Shown here one piece after another: positions 27,224 to 34,219 of a DNA stretch of 64,000 nucleotides (the stretch's first letter is position 1; each line of letters starts with the position of its first letter). Origin of the DNA: an uncultured Eubacteriales bacterium. GTDB lineage: Bacteria; Bacillota; Clostridia; Oscillospirales; CAG-272. The translations under genes were made by a program, and so were the position numbers. The stretch lies in NCBI GenBank assembly GCA_934525675.1, contig CAKSZH010000002.1, positions 124,001 to 188,000 of the forward strand. The letters run 5' to 3'. Under the pieces are notes generated by a model. The model ran no database searches. It was not told the DNA's origin and saw nothing but the letters and a program-made list of their open reading frames with translations.

Positions 27224-27943
27224 TCAAACGCCGCCGTAACGGCGTTTTCTGGAATAGAAGTTCCGGATGGCTTCGTCAACATCCGCCGGAGAGAAATCCG
27301 GCCAGAGGACATCGGTAAAATAAAGCTCCGAGTAGGCGGTCTGCCACAAAAGAAAATTGGAAAGCCGCTCCTCTCCTGCGGTGCGCACGACAAGGTCGGG
27401 ATCGGGACAGCCGGCAGTGTACATCACACCGGACAAATCCTCCTCTGTGATCCGGGTATTTCCGGCTTCCAAAAGGCGGTTGCAGGCATGAATAATCTCG
27501 TCGCGTCCCCCGTAGTTCAGAGCGATTTGGAGCGTACGGTCGAAATGAACGGTCTTTTCTTCCATGGAGGCGATCTTCGCTCTGAGGTTCTCGCTGATGG
27601 GGGTGAGATCTCCGATGAACTTCACTCGAAGACGGTTTTCGATGACCTCTTCTTCGTACTTATCAAGGAAGTTGTCGAGAAGCGACATGATAGACCGGAT
27701 TTCTTTTTCGGGGCGCTTCCAGTTTTCGGTGGAAAACGCATATACCGTGATGCAGTCAAGACTAAGGGTGGAACAGTACCGGACGATCTTGCGGAAGGTT
27801 TCCGCGCCGTACCTGTGTCCGACCTCTCTCGGAAGCATCCTTCTGGTCGCCCACCTGCCGTTTCCGTCCATGATAAACGCGATATGTCGCAATCTGCCGT
27901 CAAGCAGCGACCGGACGTCCGGGCTATCGTTCTGCTTTGCCAT
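27224..27943 (-). CDS. uppS: Isoprenyl transferase (undecaprenyl diphosphate synthase)
   Basis: UppS condenses isopentenyl diphosphate onto farnesyl diphosphate to give the C55 lipid carrier for peptidoglycan. The 239-residue product has FIMDGNGRWA (catalytic Asp, residue about 22), GHRYGAETF, YAFSTENWKRP and the C-terminal RTAGEERLSNFLLWQ signature. Start chosen at 27943 for GGAGGAG five bases upstream; an earlier in-frame start lacks this. Confidence 0.97.
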   Translation of the reverse strand: MAKQNDSPDVRSLLDGRLRHIAFIMDGNGRWATRRMLPREVGHRYGAETFRKIVRYCSTLSLDCITVYAFSTENWKRPEKEIRSIMSLLDNFLDKYEEEVIENRLRVKFIGDLTPISENLRAKIASMEEKTVHFDRTLQIALNYGGRDEIIHACNRLLEAGNTRITEEDLSGVMYTAGCPDPDLVVRTAGEERLSNFLLWQTAYSELYFTDVLWPDFSPADVDEAIRNFYSRKRRYGGV

Positions 27944-28069
27944 AACTCCTCCGGAATAAGACGTATTTCCCAACGAACGCAGGGAACGGTACAACACCGG
28001 GAACCGATTTGCCTGCCATACGGCGCGGTCCGATCCCCGGTGCCGGATATCGGGACAGGAAAGCCCCGA

Positions 28070-28624
28070 TCAGATCTCCATGATCTCCTTCTCTTTTGCC
28101 GCGGTTGCCGCGTCAATCTTCTTGATGTGCCTATCCGTCAGATCCTGGATTTCCTTTTCGCCGGTTTTCTGCTCGTCCTCCGTCAGAATGCCGTCTTTTT
28201 TCTGCTTCTTGATGTCATCGTTTGCGTCGCGGCGCAGGTTACGGATGGCGATCTTGGCTTCCTCGCCCATTTTCTGGACCTGCTTGCAGACCTCGCGGCG
28301 GCGATCCTCCGTCATCTGCGGGAAGCTGAGACGGATCACGTTGCCGTCGTTCATCGGGGTGATACCGACATCGCTTGCAAGAATCGCCTTTTCCATCGCC
28401 TTGAGCGTGGTCTTGTCATAAGGCGTAATGACAAGCGTTCTGCCGTCTGTGGCGCGAATATCCGCCATGGTGTTGAGGGGGGTCATGGTTCCCCAGTATT
28501 CAAAGTTGACGCGCGAAAGAACACCCGCGTTTGCCTGGTTTGCGCGGATCGTGCCGAGCATTTCCTCATATCCGGAAACGGACTTCCCCATTTTTGCTTC
28601 GATTTCTTTTGTGTTGTATCTCAT
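28070..28624 (-). CDS. frr: Ribosome recycling factor
   Basis: RRF splits post-termination ribosomes with EF-G. The 184-residue product has the typical length and key segments (RVNFEYWGTMTPLNTMA, then PMNDGNVIRLSFPQMTEDRR, and the basic C-terminal helix EKEIQDLTDRHIKKID). It lies between pyrH and uppS. The only good Shine-Dalgarno (AAAGGAAG) is about 25 bases upstream, with a small hairpin between it and the ATG, described separately. Confidence 0.96.
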   Translation of the reverse strand: MRYNTKEIEAKMGKSVSGYEEMLGTIRANQANAGVLSRVNFEYWGTMTPLNTMADIRATDGRTLVITPYDKTTLKAMEKAILASDVGITPMNDGNVIRLSFPQMTEDRRREVCKQVQKMGEEAKIAIRNLRRDANDDIKKQKKDGILTEDEQKTGEKEIQDLTDRHIKKIDAATAAKEKEIMEI

Positions 28625-28660
28625 GACAGTGTGTGCCGGAATACCGGCTTCCTTTCTAAG
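28625..28660 (-). promoter_or_regulatory. Split ribosome site of frr with intervening hairpin
   Basis: Reading leftward, AAAGGAA is followed by GCCGG-TATT-CCGGC (5-bp stem) and then about ten bases to the ATG. Folding of the stem would place the Shine-Dalgarno at a normal distance from the start. No other ribosome site is visible. Confidence 0.4.
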
Positions 28661-28755
28661 TATTCAGTAAACAAATGTTGGCGCAGAACAGTTGGATTGT
28701 TTGTTCCGACGGAATGATGCCGTCGGCCGGGACCCGGTATCGGGTTTGCGGAAAA

Positions 28756-29466
28756 TCAGTTATGGATTTCCGTGCCGATTTTTTCGCCCATCACGACCCG
28801 GTAAATGTTCTCCGGATCGGAAAGCCCGAAGGCGTATGCGTTTATGTTGTTTTCCATGCAGAAGGTCATGGCGGTCAGGTCGAACGCCTTGAGGTTACGG
28901 TCGAGCACCTCGTGATAGGTGATGTCGCGGATGAACTTCGCGTTCGGATTGACACGAGGATCATCATCATAAAGTCCATCAACATTCTTGGCGAGCAGGA
29001 CCGCATCGGCTCCGATCTCCGCGGCGCGGACGACTGCCGGGGTATCTGTGGAGAAGAACGGCGCCCCCAGTCCGCATCCGAAAATGACGGTCTTTCCGTT
29101 TTCGAGAGCTTCCGCCGCTTTGCGGGGGGTATACCGCTCAGCATATGCCTCCATTTCCACCGCGGTCATTACAACGGTGTCAAGCCCTTCCTGAATGAAA
29201 GTATCCTGGAGTGCAAGCGCATTGATAACGGTTGCCAGCATGCCCATGCTGTCTGCACGGACGCGGTTCATCTTTCCGCCGGATCTTCCGCGCCAAATGT
29301 TGCCGGCGCCGACAATAACGGCAATTTCCACGCCTGCCTCACGACACTTCTTCAACACTCCCGCGACGCGGGAGATCATGGAAAAATCGAAAATGTTTTT
29401 CCCGTTTGAAAGCGCTTCGCCGGATAACTTGAGAACGATTCGTTTGTACTTCGGTTGATTGTCCAT
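28756..29466 (-). CDS. pyrH: UMP kinase
   Basis: PyrH phosphorylates UMP to UDP. The 236-residue amino-acid-kinase-fold protein has RIVLKLSGEAL, VGAGNIWRG, the DTVVMTAVEMEA region, the TDTPAVVRAAEIGADAVLLA segment and the DLTAMTFCMEN end. The ATG at 29466 has GGAAAGGGA upstream. It has its own consensus-spaced promoter, so in this genome pyrH-frr form a unit separate from rpsB-tsf. Confidence 0.97.
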   Translation of the reverse strand: MDNQPKYKRIVLKLSGEALSNGKNIFDFSMISRVAGVLKKCREAGVEIAVIVGAGNIWRGRSGGKMNRVRADSMGMLATVINALALQDTFIQEGLDTVVMTAVEMEAYAERYTPRKAAEALENGKTVIFGCGLGAPFFSTDTPAVVRAAEIGADAVLLAKNVDGLYDDDPRVNPNAKFIRDITYHEVLDRNLKAFDLTAMTFCMENNINAYAFGLSDPENIYRVVMGEKIGTEIHN

Positions 29467-29500
29467 GTCTGTCCCTTTCCGAACATAATTATATACAATA

Positions 29501-29529
29501 ATTGTACAACAAAACGGGAAATTTGTAAA
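29501..29529 (-). promoter_or_regulatory. Sigma-A-type promoter for pyrH
   Basis: TTTACA, 17-bp spacer, TACAAT, reading leftward, about 35 bp before the pyrH start. The rest of the gap up to the terminator at 29803 (about 270 bp) holds no gene I can support. Confidence 0.7.
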
Positions 29530-29796
29530 CACCTTTCGTGATAATTTTCGGCCGAATTACAAAATACGGAGGACATAACGGATCCGGAACCGCACATTCA
29601 ACGGGACGGACGAAGAACCGGAAAGTTCCCGGTAGCCTTCGCGGGCACAAAGCGACCTGCGGTACTGTCTCAAGGCGGTTCATTACCCTCATACCTGCCG
29701 TTCCCGCGGGCAACAAAGCGATCCGTCGCCCGCAGAGAATCAGGGATTCCGGCATGGTTCGCGTGAATCTTTGCCCGTGATTTGTATGACTGAAAA

Positions 29797-29834
29797 CAAT
29801 AAGGGCTGTAAAGAGCACAAGCTCTTTACAGCCC
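29797..29834 (-). terminator. Terminator of the cell-wall-binding-repeat gene
   Basis: A perfect 14-bp stem (GGGCTGTAAAGAGC / GCTCTTTACAGCCC) with an ACAA/TTGT loop is followed leftward by TTATTGTTTT. It starts seven bases after the gene's stop codon. Confidence 0.9.
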
Positions 29835-29840
29835 GCGAAG

Positions 29841-31865
29841 TTATTGATATTCGGCGCGCATGACGCGGATCTTGTAGAATTCCGACGTGTTGCTGACCAG
29901 TCGGTACAGCTGTAGTCCACTGTCGGTCTTCTTGTAATAGAAGATACAGTCTGTCAGCCAGGTTTGGGAGACCGAATCGGCTTTGATTGCACCGGGTTTG
30001 GAATAGACCACACTGCCGTCCTGCAGGATCCCGTATCCCTTTATCCTGGAAGCGGAAACAAGTGCCGGGTCGGCGGTTGCCCGCGTAAACACGTTCTCCG
30101 ACTTGCTGTACACATAAACGCGCGATTTTGCGGTAACGATCAGTTTATCCGTGTCTCCGTAGTACGCGGCGAGATCGTGTGCGTCGGCAGAAGGCAGATT
30201 GATGGAAAGCTCTTCTTTTACGGTAACCGTATTACCGGAAATATTGTAGGAGTATTTCCGGAGAATGTCACTGCCTGCTGCCCAGATGCAATTTTCCTCC
30301 GGGTCATAGAGGACGCCGTGCGCATTCGGAAGTGTGACCGTGAGGCGCGCTTTTCCGATATACTCGTCGGGATCTGCGTTATGGAATGTCAGACAGCCGT
30401 CCGCGTAGGAGTTGCTGCTGTTGCCGGGCGCCGCTACGACGAGCCAGCCTTCGGGCAGAAGCTCGACGGAGTGTGGACCGCGCCCGGTCTTGGCGGTATC
30501 ATAAAGCAGTTTGCCGTCCGGATAGGAAATGACCGCCGCATAGTGGGCACCGTAGGCGACGAGAATAACGTATCCGCCGAACATATCGCTCTTGCGGATT
30601 TTGACGCCAGCGACGTCATAGAGAGAACCGGTATAACGGAAGATTTCTGCCTCTTCGGGAATCTCGCCGTAATCGTTGGTCGTGTCGTATTTTGACAGAT
30701 CGATTTTGTTCAGATCGATGACGGCAACTCCCTGGTGACCGGGTCTCTGATCCGTTATCAGAAGCAGATTATCGGGCAACTTGTCTTCCGGAGGATCGGA
30801 TTTGAGTTCGCCGTTGAAGGAGAACACGTATTCCTTCCCGTCAATCGTGATGGATGATTTACAGCACATATAACCCTCTCCGTTCTCCGAGCCGAGCGCA
30901 TAAAAGTAGTAATACTTACCATCAACGACCTGCCAGCCCGTCTGCATTTCCCCGTCTTTGTAGTACCGGGTCCTGATACCCATGTGACGGATATTGGTCG
31001 CGGAATTGCTGCTTCCAGCATTGGCGTATTCGCAGTTGATGAAGCCGTTATACAGAATCTTTCCGGAGGCATCATAGGTATAGTCGATCCCGCCGATGGA
31101 GCCGGAGGTCTTGAGAGAATACGGATTTTCCGACGTGGAAGCATAGAAATAGTAGATTTCATTGCCGATGTACATCCAGCGGTTTGCCGCCTGACCGTGT
31201 TTTGCGTCGCTTGACTGGAAATAGTAGGTCAGACCGGTATCGGGGTCGGTGTACCAGCCGGTTTTCCTGACGCCGTTTTCGTAGAGGTAGAGCTGACCGT
31301 TCCGGGTCTGATAACCGTTCAGCGGCTTGACTGTGTGATCTGCGTTGAATTCCCGGGTAAATCCGCCGATGGTGTACGAATTATCCGTTACCATCAGACC
31401 GGAGCTGTACAGGAAGTAGTAAAGTCCGTTGATCCCGGTATCGTACTGCTCGGAGGTTCCGGCTGTTACCGTAACACTTGACCCATCTTTGTGGCGCCAA
31501 CCGGTTACCTGACGTCCGTTTTCATAGCAGATGGTACCGGCATCCGTTTCAAAGAAACCGTTCTTTGCTTCAAGTCCGGTTTCTTCGTTCCAGACATAGA
31601 ATTTCCCGCCGATGACCCGTTCAGAAGTCACGACCATCTGATCGAAGTAAGTAGCATAGTAGGTCTTCCCTTCGACCTGGAACCAACCTGTCTGCGGCAC
31701 GCCGTTCAAATAATACCTCGTTCCGCCGTTCTCTTCACGGAATCCGGTAAATGTATCCTCGGTAGCGGCTTCCGCGGAGGAAGTACAGCAGGATACGATC
31801 ATCAGAAGACTGATGACGGCAAGTGACAGGACAAGAAGACTTTTCAAAAGACGTTTTCCGGACAT
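29841..31865 (-). CDS. Secreted protein with choline-binding-type repeats and a C-terminal propeller-like domain
   Basis: A 674-residue exported protein. A basic start, hydrophobic core and SCCTSSAEA give a signal peptide (possibly a lipobox at the CC). Residues about 40-360 contain irregular aromatic repeats of the cell-wall-binding type (RYYLNGVPQTGWFQVEGKTY, GWYTDPDTGLTYYF, GWQVVDGKYYYFYA), which in relatives bind choline or wall glycans. From about 365 (LLLITDQRPGHQGVAVIDL) to the end there are repeated beta-strand units as in a beta-propeller, resembling DUF6528-type domains. No catalytic motif is seen. It sits between tsf and pyrH, genes that are normally adjacent, and has its own terminator. 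Confidence 0.8.
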   Translation of the reverse strand: MSGKRLLKSLLVLSLAVISLLMIVSCCTSSAEAATEDTFTGFREENGGTRYYLNGVPQTGWFQVEGKTYYATYFDQMVVTSERVIGGKFYVWNEETGLEAKNGFFETDAGTICYENGRQVTGWRHKDGSSVTVTAGTSEQYDTGINGLYYFLYSSGLMVTDNSYTIGGFTREFNADHTVKPLNGYQTRNGQLYLYENGVRKTGWYTDPDTGLTYYFQSSDAKHGQAANRWMYIGNEIYYFYASTSENPYSLKTSGSIGGIDYTYDASGKILYNGFINCEYANAGSSNSATNIRHMGIRTRYYKDGEMQTGWQVVDGKYYYFYALGSENGEGYMCCKSSITIDGKEYVFSFNGELKSDPPEDKLPDNLLLITDQRPGHQGVAVIDLNKIDLSKYDTTNDYGEIPEEAEIFRYTGSLYDVAGVKIRKSDMFGGYVILVAYGAHYAAVISYPDGKLLYDTAKTGRGPHSVELLPEGWLVVAAPGNSSNSYADGCLTFHNADPDEYIGKARLTVTLPNAHGVLYDPEENCIWAAGSDILRKYSYNISGNTVTVKEELSINLPSADAHDLAAYYGDTDKLIVTAKSRVYVYSKSENVFTRATADPALVSASRIKGYGILQDGSVVYSKPGAIKADSVSQTWLTDCIFYYKKTDSGLQLYRLVSNTSEFYKIRVMRAEYQ

Positions 31866-31892
31866 GGTATCCCTCCTTTTGATTTGGTTCTG

Positions 31893-31926
31893 AAAACAGC
31901 CTGTCGTACATGATACGGCAGGCTGT
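31893..31926 (-). terminator. Terminator after tsf
   Basis: ACAGCCTG / CAGGCTGT pair, extended inward by CGTA/TACG past a mismatch, followed leftward by TTTT. It begins about 15 bp after the tsf stop and ends the rpsB-tsf unit. Confidence 0.7.
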
Positions 31927-31940
31927 ATTGCTTTGCGTGA

Positions 31941-32873
31941 TTACTGATTGTTTGCGAGCTTCGCGATCTCTTCCGCGAAGTTCTCTTCGCGCTTCTGGAT
32001 GCCTTCGCCCTTTTCAAAGAGAGTGAACGAAACGATTCTGATCGCAGCGCCGAGCTCCTTCGCGGTAGCAGCGACGTACTGACCGACCTTCATGCTGTCC
32101 TCCTTGATGTAGCTCTGCTCCACCAGGCAGACTCTCTCATAGAACTTGTCAAGTCTGCCAACGACGATCTTTTCAAGGATTGCATCGGGCTTGTTTGCGT
32201 TCTTGGGATCGTTCTTCATCTGCTGAATGAGGATGCTCTTTTCCTCGGCGACCTCGGATGCGGGAACGTCTTCGACGTTGACGTACTGAGGAGGATTGCC
32301 TGCGGCGATCTGAAGTGCAATGTTCTTTGCGAATTCAAGGAATTCCGGCTTTTCGGCGGTCGCCTTGTCCGTGTCAAACCTGACCACAACGCCTGCTGCA
32401 CCCATGCCGTGAATGTAGGTTGCGGTGATACCGTCCACGATCACGAAACGGCGGATGCTCAGTTTCTCGCCGATAACGGCGATCTTTTCGATCAGCGCGT
32501 TTTTGACGGAAACATCGGTTCCGTCAAAGGGCAGTTCCATGAATGCGTCCATGTCAGCGGGCTTCTTTGCGATCAGAGTACGCAGAAGTCCCTTGACAAA
32601 TTCCTTGAAGGACTCGTTCTTCGCAACAAAGTCGGTCTCGGAGTTGACTTCGATCATAGCGGTCACATCGCCGTCTTTGAGGATGTCAACTACGCCCTCG
32701 GCTGCAATGCGGCTTTCCTTCTTGGTAGCGGTAGCAAGCCCCTTCTCACGGAGAATCTTGATTGCCTTCTCCATGTCGCCGTCGGCTTCTACCAGTGCGT
32801 TCTTACAGTTCATCATGCCGAGTCCGGTTTTCGCGCGGAGATCGGCAACCTGCTTTGCGGTAATAGCTGCCAT
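31941..32873 (-). CDS. tsf: Elongation factor Ts
   Basis: EF-Ts is the nucleotide exchange factor of EF-Tu. The 310-residue product has the N-terminal UBA-like domain (TGLGMMNCKNALVEADGD), the NSETDFVAKNE motif that contacts EF-Tu, and the C-terminal dimerisation domain ending in a lysine/glutamate-rich helix. AAAGAGGT precedes the ATG. It follows rpsB by 25 bp in the conserved order. Confidence 0.97.
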   Translation of the reverse strand: MAAITAKQVADLRAKTGLGMMNCKNALVEADGDMEKAIKILREKGLATATKKESRIAAEGVVDILKDGDVTAMIEVNSETDFVAKNESFKEFVKGLLRTLIAKKPADMDAFMELPFDGTDVSVKNALIEKIAVIGEKLSIRRFVIVDGITATYIHGMGAAGVVVRFDTDKATAEKPEFLEFAKNIALQIAAGNPPQYVNVEDVPASEVAEEKSILIQQMKNDPKNANKPDAILEKIVVGRLDKFYERVCLVEQSYIKEDSMKVGQYVAATAKELGAAIRIVSFTLFEKGEGIQKREENFAEEIAKLANNQ

Positions 32874-32898
32874 GGTTATTTACCTCTTTACTTTCAGA

Positions 32899-33651
32899 TT
32901 ATTCAGCGTCTTTTGCGGCTTCTTCAGCGGCGGGAGCTTCTGCGGGAGCGGACTCCTCTGCATTCTGCTCGCCCTGCTGACCTTCGATCACAGCATCTGC
33001 GATTGCGGAGGAGATCAGCTTAATGGCGCGGATTGCATCGTCGTTGCCGGGAATCACGTAATCGGCGTCGTCAGGATCGCAGTTGGTATCGACGATTGCG
33101 ACAACCGGAATGTGCAGCTTCTTCGCTTCGAGAATTGCGATGTGTTCCTTCTTGGGGTCAACCACGAAGATCGCGTCGGGAAGCGTAGCCATGTCCTTGA
33201 TACCGCCGAGGTTCTTCTCAAGGTCGAATCTTTCCTTCATGAGACCTGCAACTTCCTTCTTGGGAAGCAGATCGAAAGTGCCGTCTTCCTGCATCTTGTT
33301 GAGGCTGTTCAGACGTGCGATGGAACGCTTGATGGTCTTGAAGTTGGTCATCATGCCGCCGGGCCATCTCATGTTGACGTAGTACATACCGCAACGGGTT
33401 GCTTCTTCCTTGATGGCGTCAGCAGCCTGCTTCTTGGTGCCTACGAACAGGATCTTGCCGCCGTTTGCGGACAGATCACGTACGAACATATACGCTTCAT
33501 CGAACTTCTTGACAGTCTTCTGCAGGTCGATGATGTAGATGCCGTTTCTTTCGGTGAAGATGTATTCCTGCATCTTCGGGTTCCATCTTCTGGTGTGGTG
33601 TCCGAAATGAACACCTGCTTCAAGCAGCTGCTTGATTGTGATAACAGACAT
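32899..33651 (-). CDS. rpsB: 30S ribosomal protein S2
   Basis: S2 (250 residues) starts with SVITIKQLLEAGVHFGHHTR and RWNPKM, has the DLQKTV and VGTKKQA segments, the MYYVNMRWPGGM motif and NCDPDDADYVIPGNDDA near the C-terminus. The last 25 residues are an Ala/Glu/Pro-rich tail, common in Clostridia. The ATG at 33651 is chosen because GGAGG is eight bases upstream; the ATG two codons earlier is too close to it. Confidence 0.97.
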   Translation of the reverse strand: MSVITIKQLLEAGVHFGHHTRRWNPKMQEYIFTERNGIYIIDLQKTVKKFDEAYMFVRDLSANGGKILFVGTKKQAADAIKEEATRCGMYYVNMRWPGGMMTNFKTIKRSIARLNSLNKMQEDGTFDLLPKKEVAGLMKERFDLEKNLGGIKDMATLPDAIFVVDPKKEHIAILEAKKLHIPVVAIVDTNCDPDDADYVIPGNDDAIRAIKLISSAIADAVIEGQQGEQNAEESAPAEAPAAEEAAKDAE

Positions 33652-33772
33652 TTTCATGTCCTCCTTCGGTTGATCCACCACATGAGCTAAGCGGTCAAAT
33701 CTTCCCGTTTTGGGACGACACCGGATCGCGCGACGCCATGTGTGTGTAATATTTGTCTGCGGATTCCGCAAA
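33652..33772 (-). promoter_or_regulatory. Leader of rpsB mRNA
   Basis: About 120 nt lie between the predicted transcription start and the rpsB ATG. Near the 5' end GTTTGCGG and CCGCAGAC form an 8-bp stem with a 3-nt loop. S2 operons in other Firmicutes carry autoregulatory leaders; whether this is one cannot be decided by eye. Confidence 0.35.
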
Positions 33773-33779
33773 CATTGGA

Positions 33780-33808
33780 ATTATACCATACTTTATATCT
33801 CTTTGCAA
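33780..33808 (-). promoter_or_regulatory. Sigma-A promoter for rpsB-tsf
   Basis: TTGCAA, 17-bp spacer, TATAAT, reading leftward. Confidence 0.75.
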
Positions 33809-33852
33809 GGTCGGAGTTGACTGTTCACACTTTTTTTACAATTAGCGATCTG

Positions 33853-34143
33853 TCAGCAGAACCATTTCTTTTTTTGCGGTCTGTGGCAGGTCAGACAACC
33901 GTCGGACAGATTGACCCGGACGAGAATGGTATCTTCCCCGATACACTCGATCCTGTCCCACGGAATGATGATATCGTCGTTCTTTCCGAGCCCCAGAAAC
34001 CCGCCGTCACCGGGCAGAACCAGAGCGCAGATCCGGGCATCCGAAGCGTCAAATTCAAAATCACAGACATATCCGAGTTTTGCCCCGTCGGAGAGATTGA
34101 TGACTTCCTTTTCGCGCAGGTCCGCCGTACTGCATCGTCCCAT
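33853..34143 (-). CDS. ylmC: YlmC/YmxH family sporulation protein (PRC-barrel)
   Basis: A 96-residue PRC-barrel protein. The family pattern is clear: STADLREKEVINLSDGAKLG, then Y-V-CDFEFD, and the later DDIIIPWDRIECIGEDTILV. In Bacillus YlmC/YmxH are small soluble proteins made during sporulation, with no known enzymatic activity. The C-terminal CLTCHRPQKKKWFC adds three Cys that could bind metal. GAGGAGGA precedes the ATG. It is the last gene of the long leftward run from ruvC and lies 76 bp after the P-type-ATPase-like gene. Confidence 0.85.
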   Translation of the reverse strand: MGRCSTADLREKEVINLSDGAKLGYVCDFEFDASDARICALVLPGDGGFLGLGKNDDIIIPWDRIECIGEDTILVRVNLSDGCLTCHRPQKKKWFC

Positions 34144-34219
34144 AGCGTCCTCCTCTCAAACAAACTTTTGTTAATATTATATGAGAGGCTACGCGCAGTT
34201 TTTCCTGGGATGAGACAGT

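Noticed and set aside
29489..29920. 143-codon frame across the pyrH promoter and neighbouring terminator
   Set aside because: It overlaps a strong terminator and a promoter and shows no conserved pattern.
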